From positions 12,030,638 to 12,094,637 of the forward strand of contig JAZAYU010000006.1 of the NCBI GenBank assembly GCA_038501625.1: a DNA stretch of 64,000 nucleotides. Direction: 5' to 3'. Below, in pieces: positions 54,045 to 64,000 of this stretch. The position numbers were made by a program, and so were the translations under genes. The notes beneath the pieces were generated by a model that saw only the letters and a program-made list of their open reading frames with translations, was not told the DNA's origin and searched no databases. Within the stretch, counting starts at the first letter, position 1; every line of letters begins with the position of its first letter. Source of the DNA: Corbicula japonica. Its lineage: Eukaryota > Mollusca > Bivalvia > Venerida > Cyrenidae.

Positions 54045-57000
54045 CTGAAATTTAAAAAAAAAATGAAATCAACAGGTAAAATCAATTGTTTCATAACATT
54101 ATTAAAGTTCAAATTAAATATTCTCTTTAGAATAGTTATCTTGCTAGTGAGCTGACAATACAGTCATGTTGTTGAAATTGCGGCCACCGATTAGTTAGGA
54201 AAGTATTGGTGAAATTTCGGCAGATTATTGGATAGGAAAGTATTTGTGAAATTTCGGCAGATTATTAGTTAGGAAAGTATGGGTGAAATTGCGGGCGCTG
54301 ATTGGTAAGGTAAGTATTGGTGAAATCGCGGCCGCTAATTGGTTAGGTAAGTATTGATGAAATCGCGGCCGCTAATTGGTTAGGTAAAAATTGGTGAAAT
54401 CATGGTCGCTCATTGGTTAGGTATAAATTGGTGAAATCGCGGCCGCTCATTGGTTAGGTAAATATTGGTGTAATCGCGGACGCTAATTGGTTAGGAAAGT
54501 ATTGGTGAAATCGTGGCCGCGGATTAGTTAGGAAGTATTGGTGAAATCGCAGCTGCTGATTGGTTAGGTAAGTATTGGTGAAATCGCGGCCGCTGATTAG
54601 TAAGGAAAGTATTGGTGAAAGGGCAGCTGCTGATTGGTTAGGAAAGTATTGGTAAAATCGCGGCCGCTGATTGGTTAAAAAGTATTGGTGAAATCGCAGC
54701 TGCTGACTGGTAAGGAAGTATTGGTAAAATCGCGGCCGCTGATTAGTTAGAAAGTATTGGTGAAATCGCAGCTGCTGATTGGTTAGGAAAGTATTGGTAA
54801 AATCGCGGCCGCTAATTGGTTAGGAAAGTATTGGTGAAATCGCGGCCGCTGATTAGTTAGGAAGTATTGGTGAAATCGCAGCTGCTGATTGGTTAGGAAA
54901 GTTTTGGTGAAATTGCGGCCGCTGATTGGTTAGGAAGTATTGGAGAAATCGCAGCTGCTGATTGGTTAGGAAGTATTGGTGAAATCGCAGCTGCTGATTG
55001 GTTAGGAAAGTATTGGTAAAATCGCGGCCGCTGATTAGTTAGGAAGTATTGATGAAATCGCAGCTGCTGATTGGTTAGGAAAGTATTGGTTAAATCGCGG
55101 CCGCTGATTAGTTAGGAAAGTTTTGGTGACATTATTGAATCTAAACAAAAATGCTCTGAAAACCCATATCTCTCATTGTTATTGTTCATTGTTCTGCTTA
55201 AAGTACAAACTGAATCACGCTGCGAGGATTTGTTCTCACGTGTCGAATTAAATAAGAACATTATATATTAATATTGTCTCAATTAGTCCTGCGACCTATG
55301 TTTCTTAATCATATACAGAGATAAGCTTTCGCTCACCAGGTCACTATCTTGACATTCTGTACCAGATGACTACTTCTTTATTTTTAATTATCTGTATTTA
55401 ATTTGTACATGTTTAAATGAAATCAAGTTTAGTAGAAAATACAATCTGTTTTCTCTATCGAATTTAATTTACATTTTCGTGAACAAAAATAGGTACTGAG
55501 GTATCATTTTATTCCGCGCTGGTTTTATTTTCGTGAATTTCTCACTAAGGCACTTGGGCGCATTAAAACCCAACCGAACATTGACTTTGTAACAGAGTGT
55601 CTTAACTATCAATAGATTTTTAGAACTGAGCATAGTAATGCCCGCGTGAAAATGTCAATCTCTGTATTTGCGCGAAAAGTTTTCCCCGCGAAATATAATG
55701 ATACTATAGTAATTGTTGATCGCACATATTTTTAAAGGTCTCTTCGCAAAAGGTGTACTAACCTATTCATTTAATGTTTATCAAGACTGAAATAGCTGTA
55801 CTAATATTATTTAGATTTTTTAGATAAAAGAACTTTATTACGCGAAGAAGTACTTTGTCCAATATCATAAAATGAGATTAATCACTAGTTTTCGTTCTTG
55901 AACAGCACTTTGGTTAAAAAGTCTCCGATTTGACCAATCATAAGACAGAGTTTTCAGACTGGTGTTCAAATTCAGTTATATGCTCTTTGGCCTAGATGTT
56001 TTTGTCCGCACTGGCAGATTAGGTCTGTAACAGTTTCACTTAAGTCAGATCATACGAACTGTAATGATACTGATAGCGTAGCGGTTTTCAGGCGATGATT
56101 TTAATCAGCGTCGCGGTTTTTATGAGATGATTTTAATCAGCGTAGCGGTTTCAGGAGATGATTTTAATCAGATTGAAGTCTGTACGATATATTAGAAGGG
56201 AACTGAACGATTCTCTGGTTCTGCCATCAGTGTTACCTGGTTTCTACATATTGTACGACATCATTGTAGTAATTGTCTCCGATCGGGACACAGTCAGGAT
56301 ACGTCACAGATGTTGTGTATTTCACTGAAGCAGAAAAATGAAACTGCCATAAACGAATTTGTAATTTCCTGTCGTTGATTTAATTAATTGGTAACTGATG
56401 ATATTTATCAGGCCGAAACCGGCCTTGATGCTGCATTAGGAGGATTATTCTAAAATTTAAATTTAGATTTAGAACAGTCACACTGTTCTAGCATCGTGAG
56501 AAAACACATTGGCATTTTCTCGCTGTAATTTACTCAAAATTTCTAATAAGCTGAGTTAAAAACATAACATTATTAAAAAATATTTTTATAAAAATTAAAT
56601 GATTTTTGCAATAAAAATCTTTGATTTTTTTGCAAGAAATTAAGCCTTCATTGCTTCTCTCTACCCAGGTGTATAAATGGGTACCTGTGAGGAATATAAG
56701 CCAATGTTCCGTGGCTGCCTACGGCGCCGATTGTTAACAGACGACTTATATCCAGTGATCAGGGGGTAAATGTGAAAGTCAGTTGAATACGTTCAGTAAT
56801 TACAGACTTTAAACCCATACCTTTACCTTTACCTTTCTATTTTAAACTCACTTTAGATTTACAAAACTGCAGTTCGAATTTAACCTTAAACAATGCATAT
56901 CTAATACAAAATATTGTAAGCAGTTATATGATACATTTAAAGGCTGTTTGCAATAGTGACAAATCAGGCGAAGATTTTAATATTTTTACAGCCGATCCTA

Positions 57001-60000
57001 TGAATTCATATACACTTAACAACTTTTCTAAGTATACAATATTTTCCTTCTGATATTTTTCATATGTGTAAGAACGAAATTGCAACTGTTATACCTCTCA
57101 TATGACAGTTAAGTCGTTATTTTACACTGTTTAGTTATCGACTTCCCATAATGCACGTGCATTTCGAAGACTGCAGCAGTTCTAAGCAAAAGGAATTTAA
57201 ATTCTGAGGAATATCTGCGAAAAGTCCTTTTCCGGTTGTCCTTCCACATCTTCAAGCAATTTAAACCAGGCCCCAAGGTTATAAAACTTGAGTTTGAACT
57301 CCGTGCTCAAAACTCAATTTTGTGTTTCTTTGCTTACAAGAAAAAGAAACTTTTATTGTTAATTATTTGTTTTGGTACACCGTTGTTATGCATTACAGAT
57401 TTCAAATAAAGTAATGTAAGCAGTATTATTCAGTAAATTTCACTCCTAGGCTTTGAGAATGAAATTGAGTTTTGAGCACGGAGCATGAACCCAAGTTTTA
57501 TAACCTTGGACCCTGGTCGTGGTCTGAACTTGGAAGGCGCGTACGAAATGGGCTAGGATTTCCCAAGGTGTCGTTCAGAACTGCATTACCTCCATGAAAT
57601 GATGGTGGTCTTACGCGTTCTTGACTGATGTGAATTTGTATTCTGTGGGTGCCAGTATTCTAAATTATTGTGAGCAGTCAGTTGTCTGTCATTGTTGAAT
57701 ATTTGTTTTTCTAATAAATCAGTAAGTATTTATTGCATGGTTATTGCAAGATTCAGAGCAAACACTCAATGATCAAGCCAGTAATGCCCCGATACGAATG
57801 TGTATACTTAGAAAAGTTGTTAAGTGTATTATCAAGTTGGAGTTAAGTTTGACACTCAGTAATAACATTACACTTTCTTTGAAAACTGTAGCGTGTGCAT
57901 TTATTGTTCATACCATGATCCTGCGGGAACTCGCCGCCAAACGTAACAGCGGTCAGATGTTCGTTGTCAATATCAGCAGCCCCTATCTCTGCCTCAAACA
58001 GGAACTTGGCGTCTGCAGGAACACCGACCCTAAAGAATGGATGGCTCACTGTGGTCACATTGCACTGTTTGGTTCGGATATTCAGTCTGTATTCTTTATT
58101 CTAATCATAGAAAGTTACATTAATAATTCAACATAATGAAATGCACATCTATATGTGAAAGGTATTTATTTAATGGAGTGTTTTCTTGAATAATACCAAA
58201 CTGATAGATTCATAAGTGGAACAGCGACAAATGAAAGTACATGGTTTGGTATTTGCTTTTTATCCATGTTCAAATAAAATTTTATCAGACTTTAAACGAA
58301 ATGCAGATCTGTCAGCTCTGTATACTCAGTAAAAAAAATAATCGTAATACTTGAAATAAAATTGACCATTACTCTGTTCTAGAACAAAACATGAGGTCGT
58401 TGTTAATATAAATCTGAGATGCTATATTTATAGATACATGATGCCATTAATAAATTCAAATTCTGTTATTTGAAGATAGACTGATGACGTCATATCTAAA
58501 AATAAATTATTCCGCGCAAGCGCATTGATTGATGTTAAAGGGCTGTTAATACTACTTTCTCATCCCGAAAGTCCTCATCCGCATAATATTATGAAACAAT
58601 CCGGATCGACACGATACTGTTTGTAAAGATTATATGCGGGTTTCAGTACCTGAGAATACAGTGTAAGTGTATCATAATAGTCTCTCTCGGTTCCTGCATC
58701 GATTTCCTCTGTAACCCTTGTTCTCATATATAGCTCATCATACCAAATGTGGGAAATCTCCCTGTATTGCTTGCTAGTGTCGATCTAAAAAGAAATCAAA
58801 TTTAACCATTTAAAGATTGTGAAAAGTTTATAAAAATAATATTTATATCAAATTATTTGATAAACTTCGGCTGTAAAACGGTAAGGAAATTCTTAAAAAT
58901 TCCACATGCTGTTGTTATCTGGAATTCCCCATGTAGAGAGAGAGGTTGTTTCGGGTAGAAGTAGGATCAGTAATAACGGGCTCAGAAAACCAGAGTAGGA
59001 GATAGTAGGATGTAGTCGATGGCTAGCGAAAGTTTTCTTATGTTACTAAAATGTTTCACGTGTTGACCTTAACTCCGGCTCGGTTGTCATTTTATTTCAG
59101 ATTGTAAGCTTTAAAACATTTCTGAAAAGGATCACACAATAGTAGATCTCTGATTAAAAGAAAATAAATCTTAAAATAGATTTAAGCTTTATATAGGTTA
59201 GTTACACCTGCTAACAAGCGGCTCAAGATAGAGACTTGTCTACAATTTCAAACTCCAGCACCGTGACATTCCTTTACGCTACGCTTGAAAAGTCACTGTC
59301 ACCACAAACATGACTTGACGTCACATGACGGTGATGGTAAAATGAATAATGTTTTTGCCTTTAAATTGAAACTACCATTTGTTTTATAACTTAATGAGTT
59401 TAATTCCAAGTATTGATCGTTATCAGAAACGGACAGATGGAAGGTAACCCCTTTGGTGAAATGTGTTGTATTCGCAAAATTCTGCATTTTAAAAATACCT
59501 TGAAATATACCTACCTGTATCCGTCTGCCCGTCCACTGCTTCGGGGACTCTGCAAAAGAAAGGAATATAATTACTAATTTCCTCTCCAGCCCTTTTGTAT
59601 TGTCCTCTATTTTAAGGGCTTGAAGCTCATGGCTTTGATCAATCATCATCAAACACGTGTATCGACAGGTGCTTGAAGCAAATTGTTTTTAATGTAGAAT
59701 AGTTCTAATGTACAAATTAACCATTTACTATTTAGTTCATTTAAATAAATAGAAATCATAATTATTCATTAGTCTCAATAATTCGACTCCAAGTACAGAA
59801 CCATTTTTAATAATGATTTTTATGATGGTCATCTATCGTATTATGCAGAAAAGCCCTAGCTGAGCTAAGTTATTAAAATATCGTGGTTGCATGTTTATTC
59901 ATCAGGTATGGTAAGTCAGGGAGGACAGTATAGTTTGCATATCTATGGACAGAAAGAGCAAGAAAACTAAACTGCAGTTCTGTCTTTATTGGTCCGCTAT

Positions 60001-60266
60001 TCTACTTGCTTAATGGCGTACACTGACATCTGGCGTCTGACTTTAAAGCATCTTGCTAAGATATTAAACAATTAAACAACAACAACAAGCGGTCAACTAC
60101 TTGCATTGAACTGATGTAAGCTGGTAAGGTACCAAGACATCAGGCTGGTTTTAGAAAATATGTTATAAATACACTATTTATAAATAAAAAATAACTTACG
60201 GCATGGTACGGGTGTCTGAGCGGAGCAGACGACAATAAGAGCCAACGCTAAACAGACGACTTTCAT
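53972..60266 (-). CDS. Ependymin-related secreted protein, complete, 6 coding exons
   Basis: Spliced CDS join: 53972..54044, 56237..56324, 57914..58100, 58650..58784, 59515..59549, 60200..60266; 585 nt, 194 aa plus stop. Residues 1-16 form a signal peptide (MKVVCLALALIVVCSA), with likely cleavage before QTPVPC. The mature chain has four Cys (22, 92, 153, 191) and one NVT sequon at 93. Family landmarks in order are PCQSPKQWTGR, RTKQCNVTTVSHPFFRVGVP, EAEIG, YPDCVP and the ending YFDIHAGISNPDAFLPP. These match ependymin/EPDR proteins (about 200 aa), which are secreted, bind lipids and have disulfide-linked Cys. Molluscs have expanded this family; no specific orthologue is claimed. Introns hold a long minisatellite and several diverged repeats. 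Confidence 0.95.
54182..55129 (+). repeat. Minisatellite, 26 units of 36-37 bp (intron 5 of the ependymin-related gene)
   Basis: Unit GGCCGCTGATTGGTTAGGAA then AGTATTGGTGAAATCGC. From about unit 10 on, GGCCGC-type and AGCTGC-type units alternate, giving a dimer of about 73 bp. By my count there are 11 GCGGCCGC and 8 CAGCTG sites. Confidence 0.95.
55857..55992. mobile_element. Family A MITE, strongly decayed
   Basis: ATATCATAAAATGAGATT, GACCAATCATAAGACAGAG and TTCAGTTATATGCTCTTTGG keep the outline. Confidence 0.5.
56074..56171 (+). repeat. Three tandem units of about 36 bp
   Basis: Unit AGCGTAGCGGTTTTCAGG then AGATGATTTTAATC, about 65 bp downstream (plus sense) of exon 5's low end. Confidence 0.88.
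56237..56324 (-). CDS. Ependymin-related exon 5
   Basis: Residues 142-170 plus two bases. It encodes KYTTSVTYPDCVPIGDNYYN, supplying the third mature Cys, then VVQYVET. The acceptor is GCTTCAG and the donor AG|GTAACA. Confidence 0.93.
56640..56830 (+). repeat. SINE-like dispersed repeat (intron 4 of the ependymin-related gene)
   Basis: CTACCCAGGTGTATAAATGG, GTGGCTGCCTACGGCGCCGA and a 3' tail of CTTTAC repeats. I recall similar pieces in molluscan genomes but cannot assign a family. Confidence 0.4.
57269..57512. mobile_element. Family A-related MITE, long variant
   Basis: Ends CCCCAAGGTTATAAAACTTG and CAAGTTTTATAACCTTGGAC. Arms carry CCGTGCTCAAAACTCAATTT mirrored, but not the CCAAT stem. A spacer of about 100 bp separates the arms. 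Confidence 0.85.
57914..58100 (-). CDS. Ependymin-related exon 4
   Basis: Residues 80-141 plus one base. It contains RTKQC, the NVTT sequon, PFFRVGVPADAKFLFEAEIG and LTAVTFGGEFP, the most family-diagnostic segment (compare CEKTTLTRPFRPIGVPPNA in ependymins). The donor is G|GTATGA. Confidence 0.95.
58650..58784 (-). CDS. Ependymin-related exon 3
   Basis: Residues 35-79, 45 codons in phase 0-0. It is rich in Tyr and charged residues (KQYREISHIWYDELYMRTR; DYYDTLTLYSQ), consistent with beta strands of the ependymin fold. The acceptor is TTTTTAG and the donor CAG|GTACTG. Confidence 0.92.
59515..59549 (-). CDS. Ependymin-related exon 2 (35 nt microexon)
   Basis: Residues 23-34, QSPKQWTGRRIQ, the N-terminal family motif (EPDR1 has QAPQQWEGR). 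The acceptor TTTTGCAG|AG was chosen over an AG two bases later because only the first keeps frame and restores CQSP. Confidence 0.92.
60200..60266 (-). CDS. Ependymin-related exon 1 (signal peptide)
   Basis: Residues 1-22 plus one base. The ATG is at 60266-60264. The hydrophobic stretch VVCLALALIVVC follows a Lys, typical of a signal peptide. The donor is C|GTAAGT. Confidence 0.93.
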
Positions 60267-61124
60267 CCTGTCGGTAAAGATTCCCAAAGAACAGTGATTC
60301 CAATCTCGAGGAAAATCAACAGGTCGTTATCTTTAAGAGACGTGTACGCTGCCTTGGCATAAATTGTTGACCTTAATCTGCAACGGTTTGCTGATAAGTT
60401 TTAACCTTTCGGAAGAAGATAATGTACCGGTATTCTGTTCTTTAAATCTGACAACGTCTGCTAAAATCCCATGATTGTATTTTGTTTTTGGGTGGTTTTT
60501 TTTGGTTTTTGGTTTTATTCTATCTATTTTTATTTAATTAATTTTGCAGACGATAGGCGATATCATTGGTTATTAAATAACTATACGTTATTAGCCCTAT
60601 AAAAAAGCATCTGCCACGTTCAATAACACGACGGCCTGCTTTATAACAGGGCCATTATCATTAACACTTTGTCGGCCCCGGGCCGAAAAGTGTTATAGAT
60701 ATAAAGCCCGCATTTGAGGCAAGTTGATTGGCTAATAGGGCAGGTCCGAAAAAAGTGATAAAGATTCCAGCAAGAAACTCTAGGAAATAGCAGCCATTTT
60801 GTTTTAACTCGGTCTATTTGTCGACGCAGAGATTTTGCGTAATAAAATATACTTAGTTTTCAAACAGGAATTGGTTGACGTTTATTTACTGATAACGACT
60901 GAGTAAGAGTCTAAAACCGAACGTTTTATAAATTTACAACGTGAAGATTTCACAAAAACATATGCATTTTCTGACTTGGATCAAATACTTGTGGTTATTT
61001 AATAAAATTGTCTCGGGCCAATACGACTACCCTCGGACAAATAACAGGGCCAATATCAAATCACTTATTTATTAACATATATAAGAATGAAATAATGATC
61101 CGGAAATAAGCATACATTGTTGCT
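60267..61124. other. Upstream of the ependymin-related gene; one GC palindrome
   Basis: 60662..60695 is TAACACTTTGTCGGCC/GGCCGAAAAGTGTTA. A T/G-rich run lies near 60480. No promoter element defined. Confidence 0.5.
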
Positions 61125-61296
61125 CGTCACCGGTATGGCCCGTCCTGTCGGTGCGAGTAGGCTAACCTGCTCCGTGTCAGGATTCGATCCAGTCACCACC
61201 GTCAAGAAACGTTGCGCGTCACCGAAATGGTCCGTCTGATCGGTGCAACTTGGCCACTCAATTCTGGGTCAGGATTCGATCCAGTCACCACCATCA
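61125..61296 (+). repeat. Tandem dimer, period 92, with tRNA-like box
   Basis: CGTCACCG..ATGG.CCGTC recurs at 61125 and 61217. Each unit contains GTCAGGATTCGATCCAGTCA, which resembles a B box read on either strand. Confidence 0.7.
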
Positions 61297-61628
61297 ACGC
61301 AACTCTCTAAAACAACAAGCTATATGTCGATGGGGGCGAAGACTCTTCCCCGATCGTATTTACACGGTTGAAAACGGTTTTGCGTCCGAGCCGCGACATG
61401 CCCATCGTATGGGGTTGAGCTTAAAATGTACCTTCGGACTCAAACTAAAATAAGGCTAACTACTCAAACTAAAATAAGGCTAACTTAAGGGACAGGGTAT
61501 GGAAGGGGATTTTTATACTAATACTGTTCAAACTTAACTACGAACATGATCTAACTGTCAATAAAAGGACGGAACAAACTTACATACTGGATATACTGAT
61601 GCAGCACTTATCTCTATCTCTGGTCTTG
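61297..61628. other. Nothing recognised
   Basis: A 24 bp direct repeat CTCAAACTAAAATAAGGCTA (61438 and 61463) is the only structure. Confidence 0.45.
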
Positions 61629-62036
61629 GTAAGGTCATTGAGTACCCGCCCTTTGGCTTTGCAATGCTATAAGCTTCTTATGTTTTATATGTTTGTGTGC
61701 TTTTGCATGCAACATTGTTGAGCCGATGGATAGGTTGGAGTTATTTTACCAAGACAACTTGTACTTGTTTTGTGAAATGAGAACCTGTTGGGGCAAGTGT
61801 GAGGTTGGTGCACCCCAGAACCTGGTTTAGACCCCCAATGGCAAATTGTTTTGCCACTGACCGTTCCAAGACGGTAATCCCTCGGGTTCTCACTTTCCTT
61901 AATTGTTTGTGGCGTCCTATTTAAAACTGATTATTGTATAACCATGCTCTCTTTTCCTCTCTACTTTTTGGCTGGGTGGGGAGGCTGTGTCTGCTGGATG
62001 CGGCCATTCCTGATATGCATATTTCACTTTTTTTCT
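61629..62036 (+). repeat. Dispersed repeat family F, copy 3
   Basis: Same orientation and extent as the other two; closer to the 50149 copy than to the 2549 copy. Confidence 0.85.
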
Positions 62037-62799
62037 ATACCCCATGTTAGAAAACATGTTATTTAGTTTTTCTGGCGCTTTGACTTTGTAGAGTATCTTA
62101 TTGTCCAGAAAATCAAATAAATTACTTTAAGGCAATCCCTTTTCTTGTCATTTAAATCTTACCGATTAACCCGGTAATCGGTAAGCCAAGTAAGTTTAGT
62201 TCGATGTTGCTTTTAAAAGTAGCATCTCTTAAATTTTGGCAACACAATTTCAAAACTTTATGCAAGATAGCGATGTTAATGTATGTTTCCGTAAACTCTG
62301 GTGTTTTTGTGTTAACGGGGCGAAAAGTGGAAACAGATAGCGCCAACACGCCATTTATATAACCACCAATCACTCTCTAACACTATCGGCTCATATACAT
62401 TCACCTCTGTTATAGGCTGGAACTACTTTCAACTACGATTACCTTGGCGCAACAAAATAGTTCACTAACTACATTTCAAATAGCTTGGATTTCTTCGGTT
62501 GTAATGAAAGATAGTGAAAATTTCTGTCATTTGTCATACCACAAGCTTTCAAATTCATAACTATGACTGTATACAACGAAGCTTCTTAGTTTGGTAAAAA
62601 ATCTTGACATTGGGGCTTTTGGCAGAGGTGTAAAGTGAGTGTAAGGAACGACAGCTCTGCGAAGGAGATTGCCCACCAATACAAATAATGGAGCAAAGAA
62701 AATTCGTCGTCGTGGCGATATCTAAATTACGGAAGTGTTTTTAGCCTCGTCTTGTTGTCTTCTCTTTTTTTAAAATAGAATACGTACAAAATAATATGG

Positions 62800-63935
62800 C
62801 TTTATATCCTTAAAAACGGAAACCAATATCGGCCTTGCTATGAAGTATAAAATTATAAAATAGTGCGTCCAAAAATGTACAAGGTGTATAAAAATAGTTG
62901 ACTGAGTCTCGTCGTTTTCAGTGTCTTGGCCATCGATACATTTTAAACGACAAATAAAAAAAAACTCGCCTTTAAGAATTTGACTTGATTTTCTGTAAAA
63001 ATAGATACTTGCAATGGACAAATTTAAAGCGTCAGGAAAAAAATGAGTAATGTGTTTTCTTATTACAAAGAATAAAAGTGTGGGGCAGGGTAGCGCTGGT
63101 CAAGTGCCAGTGGAATTTAGACACGTTAAGGAATTTGGGTGACAGATGAAGAGTATAATTATTTTCTGTCTATTATAAATGCCTAATGAGCAGTGCATTT
63201 GATTTTATAATTCAATGTTTTATATCCCATTTTACACATCTCTCACAAACCAAATCAGTAAGTGGGATCACTGTCACACCTTATTTTTTCATGCAAAGAA
63301 TATTGTATTATTTTAAAACCTATTTTTCTGTAAAATGCTGCGACAATTATTTATTAAGCTGTCTCGTTTCGTCACAGTGGATCTTTCTAGAAAAAATGAC
63401 ACAAGTTTCTAGCAAAGTCTTTAAAGGTTGCAGAAACAGCCTCGTTTTTTCCATTATTAAAATGTTGTTATTTTACATACACACAAATAAACCCCAGAAT
63501 ACCCATATCTTCTCTTCTTGTCTTCATTCCACTGGCATCTGACCAGCATTAATCAACCCTTCTTCTTTGTTTTTCTTATAAATGAGCGTATATCGGCCTC
63601 GCTGTTGTGTATGAAGCACTTGACCAGCCCTACTCCTCCCCATCACCATTATTCTTTGTTTTACTAATAAAAACACGCAATTCAGTTTTTGTTTTATTTT
63701 CTTGACGCTCTTAATTTAATGTTAATGTTAATATATCTATTTCTGCAGAAAATCAAGTCAATATCTTTAAAGCGAGTCTTTTTATTTGTCGCTAAAAATT
63801 TACCGATAAGCAAGATATTGAAAAAGATACCTATCTGTCGATTATTTTCATGTCTCTTTTTGAACGCACTATTCTTTAATTTTATACAACATGGCGAAGC
63901 CGATATACGTTTCCGTATCAATTATATCCGTAAAC
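62800..63935. mobile_element. Foldback element of about 1.1 kb
   Basis: GTATAAAATTATAAAATAGTG, TTGACTTGATTTTCTG.A and GCGTCA.GAAAA in the left arm recur inverted near the right end (CACTATTCTTTAATTTTATAC, CAGAAAATCAAGTCAA, TTTTCTTGACGC). An inner pair CTGGTCAAGTGCCAGTGGAA / TTCCACTGGCATCTGACCAG extends the arms. Confidence 0.75.
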
Positions 63936-64000
63936 GCTATATAGAACTCGGCTTATGTTTTATCAATGACGACAAATACTTTTTGAATGCAAAATCAGCT

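Noticed and set aside
54182..55129. CRISPR-like array
   Set aside because: There are no unique spacers; units are contiguous, it lies in an intron and the genome is eukaryotic.
57744..58136. 130-codon plus-strand frame over the ependymin-related exon 4
   Set aside because: It is the shadow of the minus-strand exon, whose translation matches the family and whose splice sites fit.
62770..63542. Open frames of 83 and 118 codons
   Set aside because: They fall in the arms and loop of a foldback element and are rich in Phe/Tyr/Ile as expected for AT-rich non-coding DNA.

Overview
The window is eukaryotic and almost certainly from a bivalve mollusc; a venerid-type clam is plausible, but species cannot be fixed from sequence alone. 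It is AT-rich, its genes are split by GT-AG introns, and it is crowded with short non-autonomous repeats: palindromic MITEs, TTAA-flanked foldback elements, a tRNA-derived SINE and intronic arrays of about 145 bp units.

Two complete protein genes were assembled by hand, both on the minus strand. The first (49228 down to 21890) has 20 coding exons and encodes an 834-residue TTC7/TTC7B-like protein, the TPR scaffold of the plasma-membrane PI4-kinase III-alpha complex. The second (60266 down to 53972) has 6 coding exons and encodes a 194-residue secreted ependymin-related protein with a signal peptide and four cysteines in the mature chain. They are tandem in orientation, about 4.7 kb apart, and have no obvious functional link.

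Layout. 1-15 kb: gene-free, with diverged duplications, a giant 2.7 kb foldback, a tandem-repeat element ending in a Tc1-type transposase scrap, a 149 bp near-perfect palindrome and two 0.5-0.7 kb foldback MITEs. 15-21.9 kb: the 3' flank of TTC7, packed with two MITE families. Family A is a palindrome of about 145 bp with inverted CCAAT boxes and CTG/CTA target duplications. Family B is about 240 bp, TTAA-flanked, with two hairpins. 21.9-49.2 kb: the TTC7 gene, whose introns hold dozens of A and B copies, two 145 bp-unit arrays rich in nuclear-receptor half-sites, a third array of similar period, a SINE with a 16 bp target duplication, mariner-like MITEs and a degenerate satellite that repeats the exon 17 donor site. 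49.2-54 kb: intergenic, with a recurring CCTCCGTAACT motif and a (TA)n hairpin. 54-60.3 kb: the ependymin-related gene, with a 26-unit 36-37 bp minisatellite in intron 5. 60.3-64 kb: further repeats and a foldback of about 1.1 kb.

No rRNA, functional tRNA, CRISPR, phage or prokaryotic operon was seen. Most short open frames in the window are translations of repeats.
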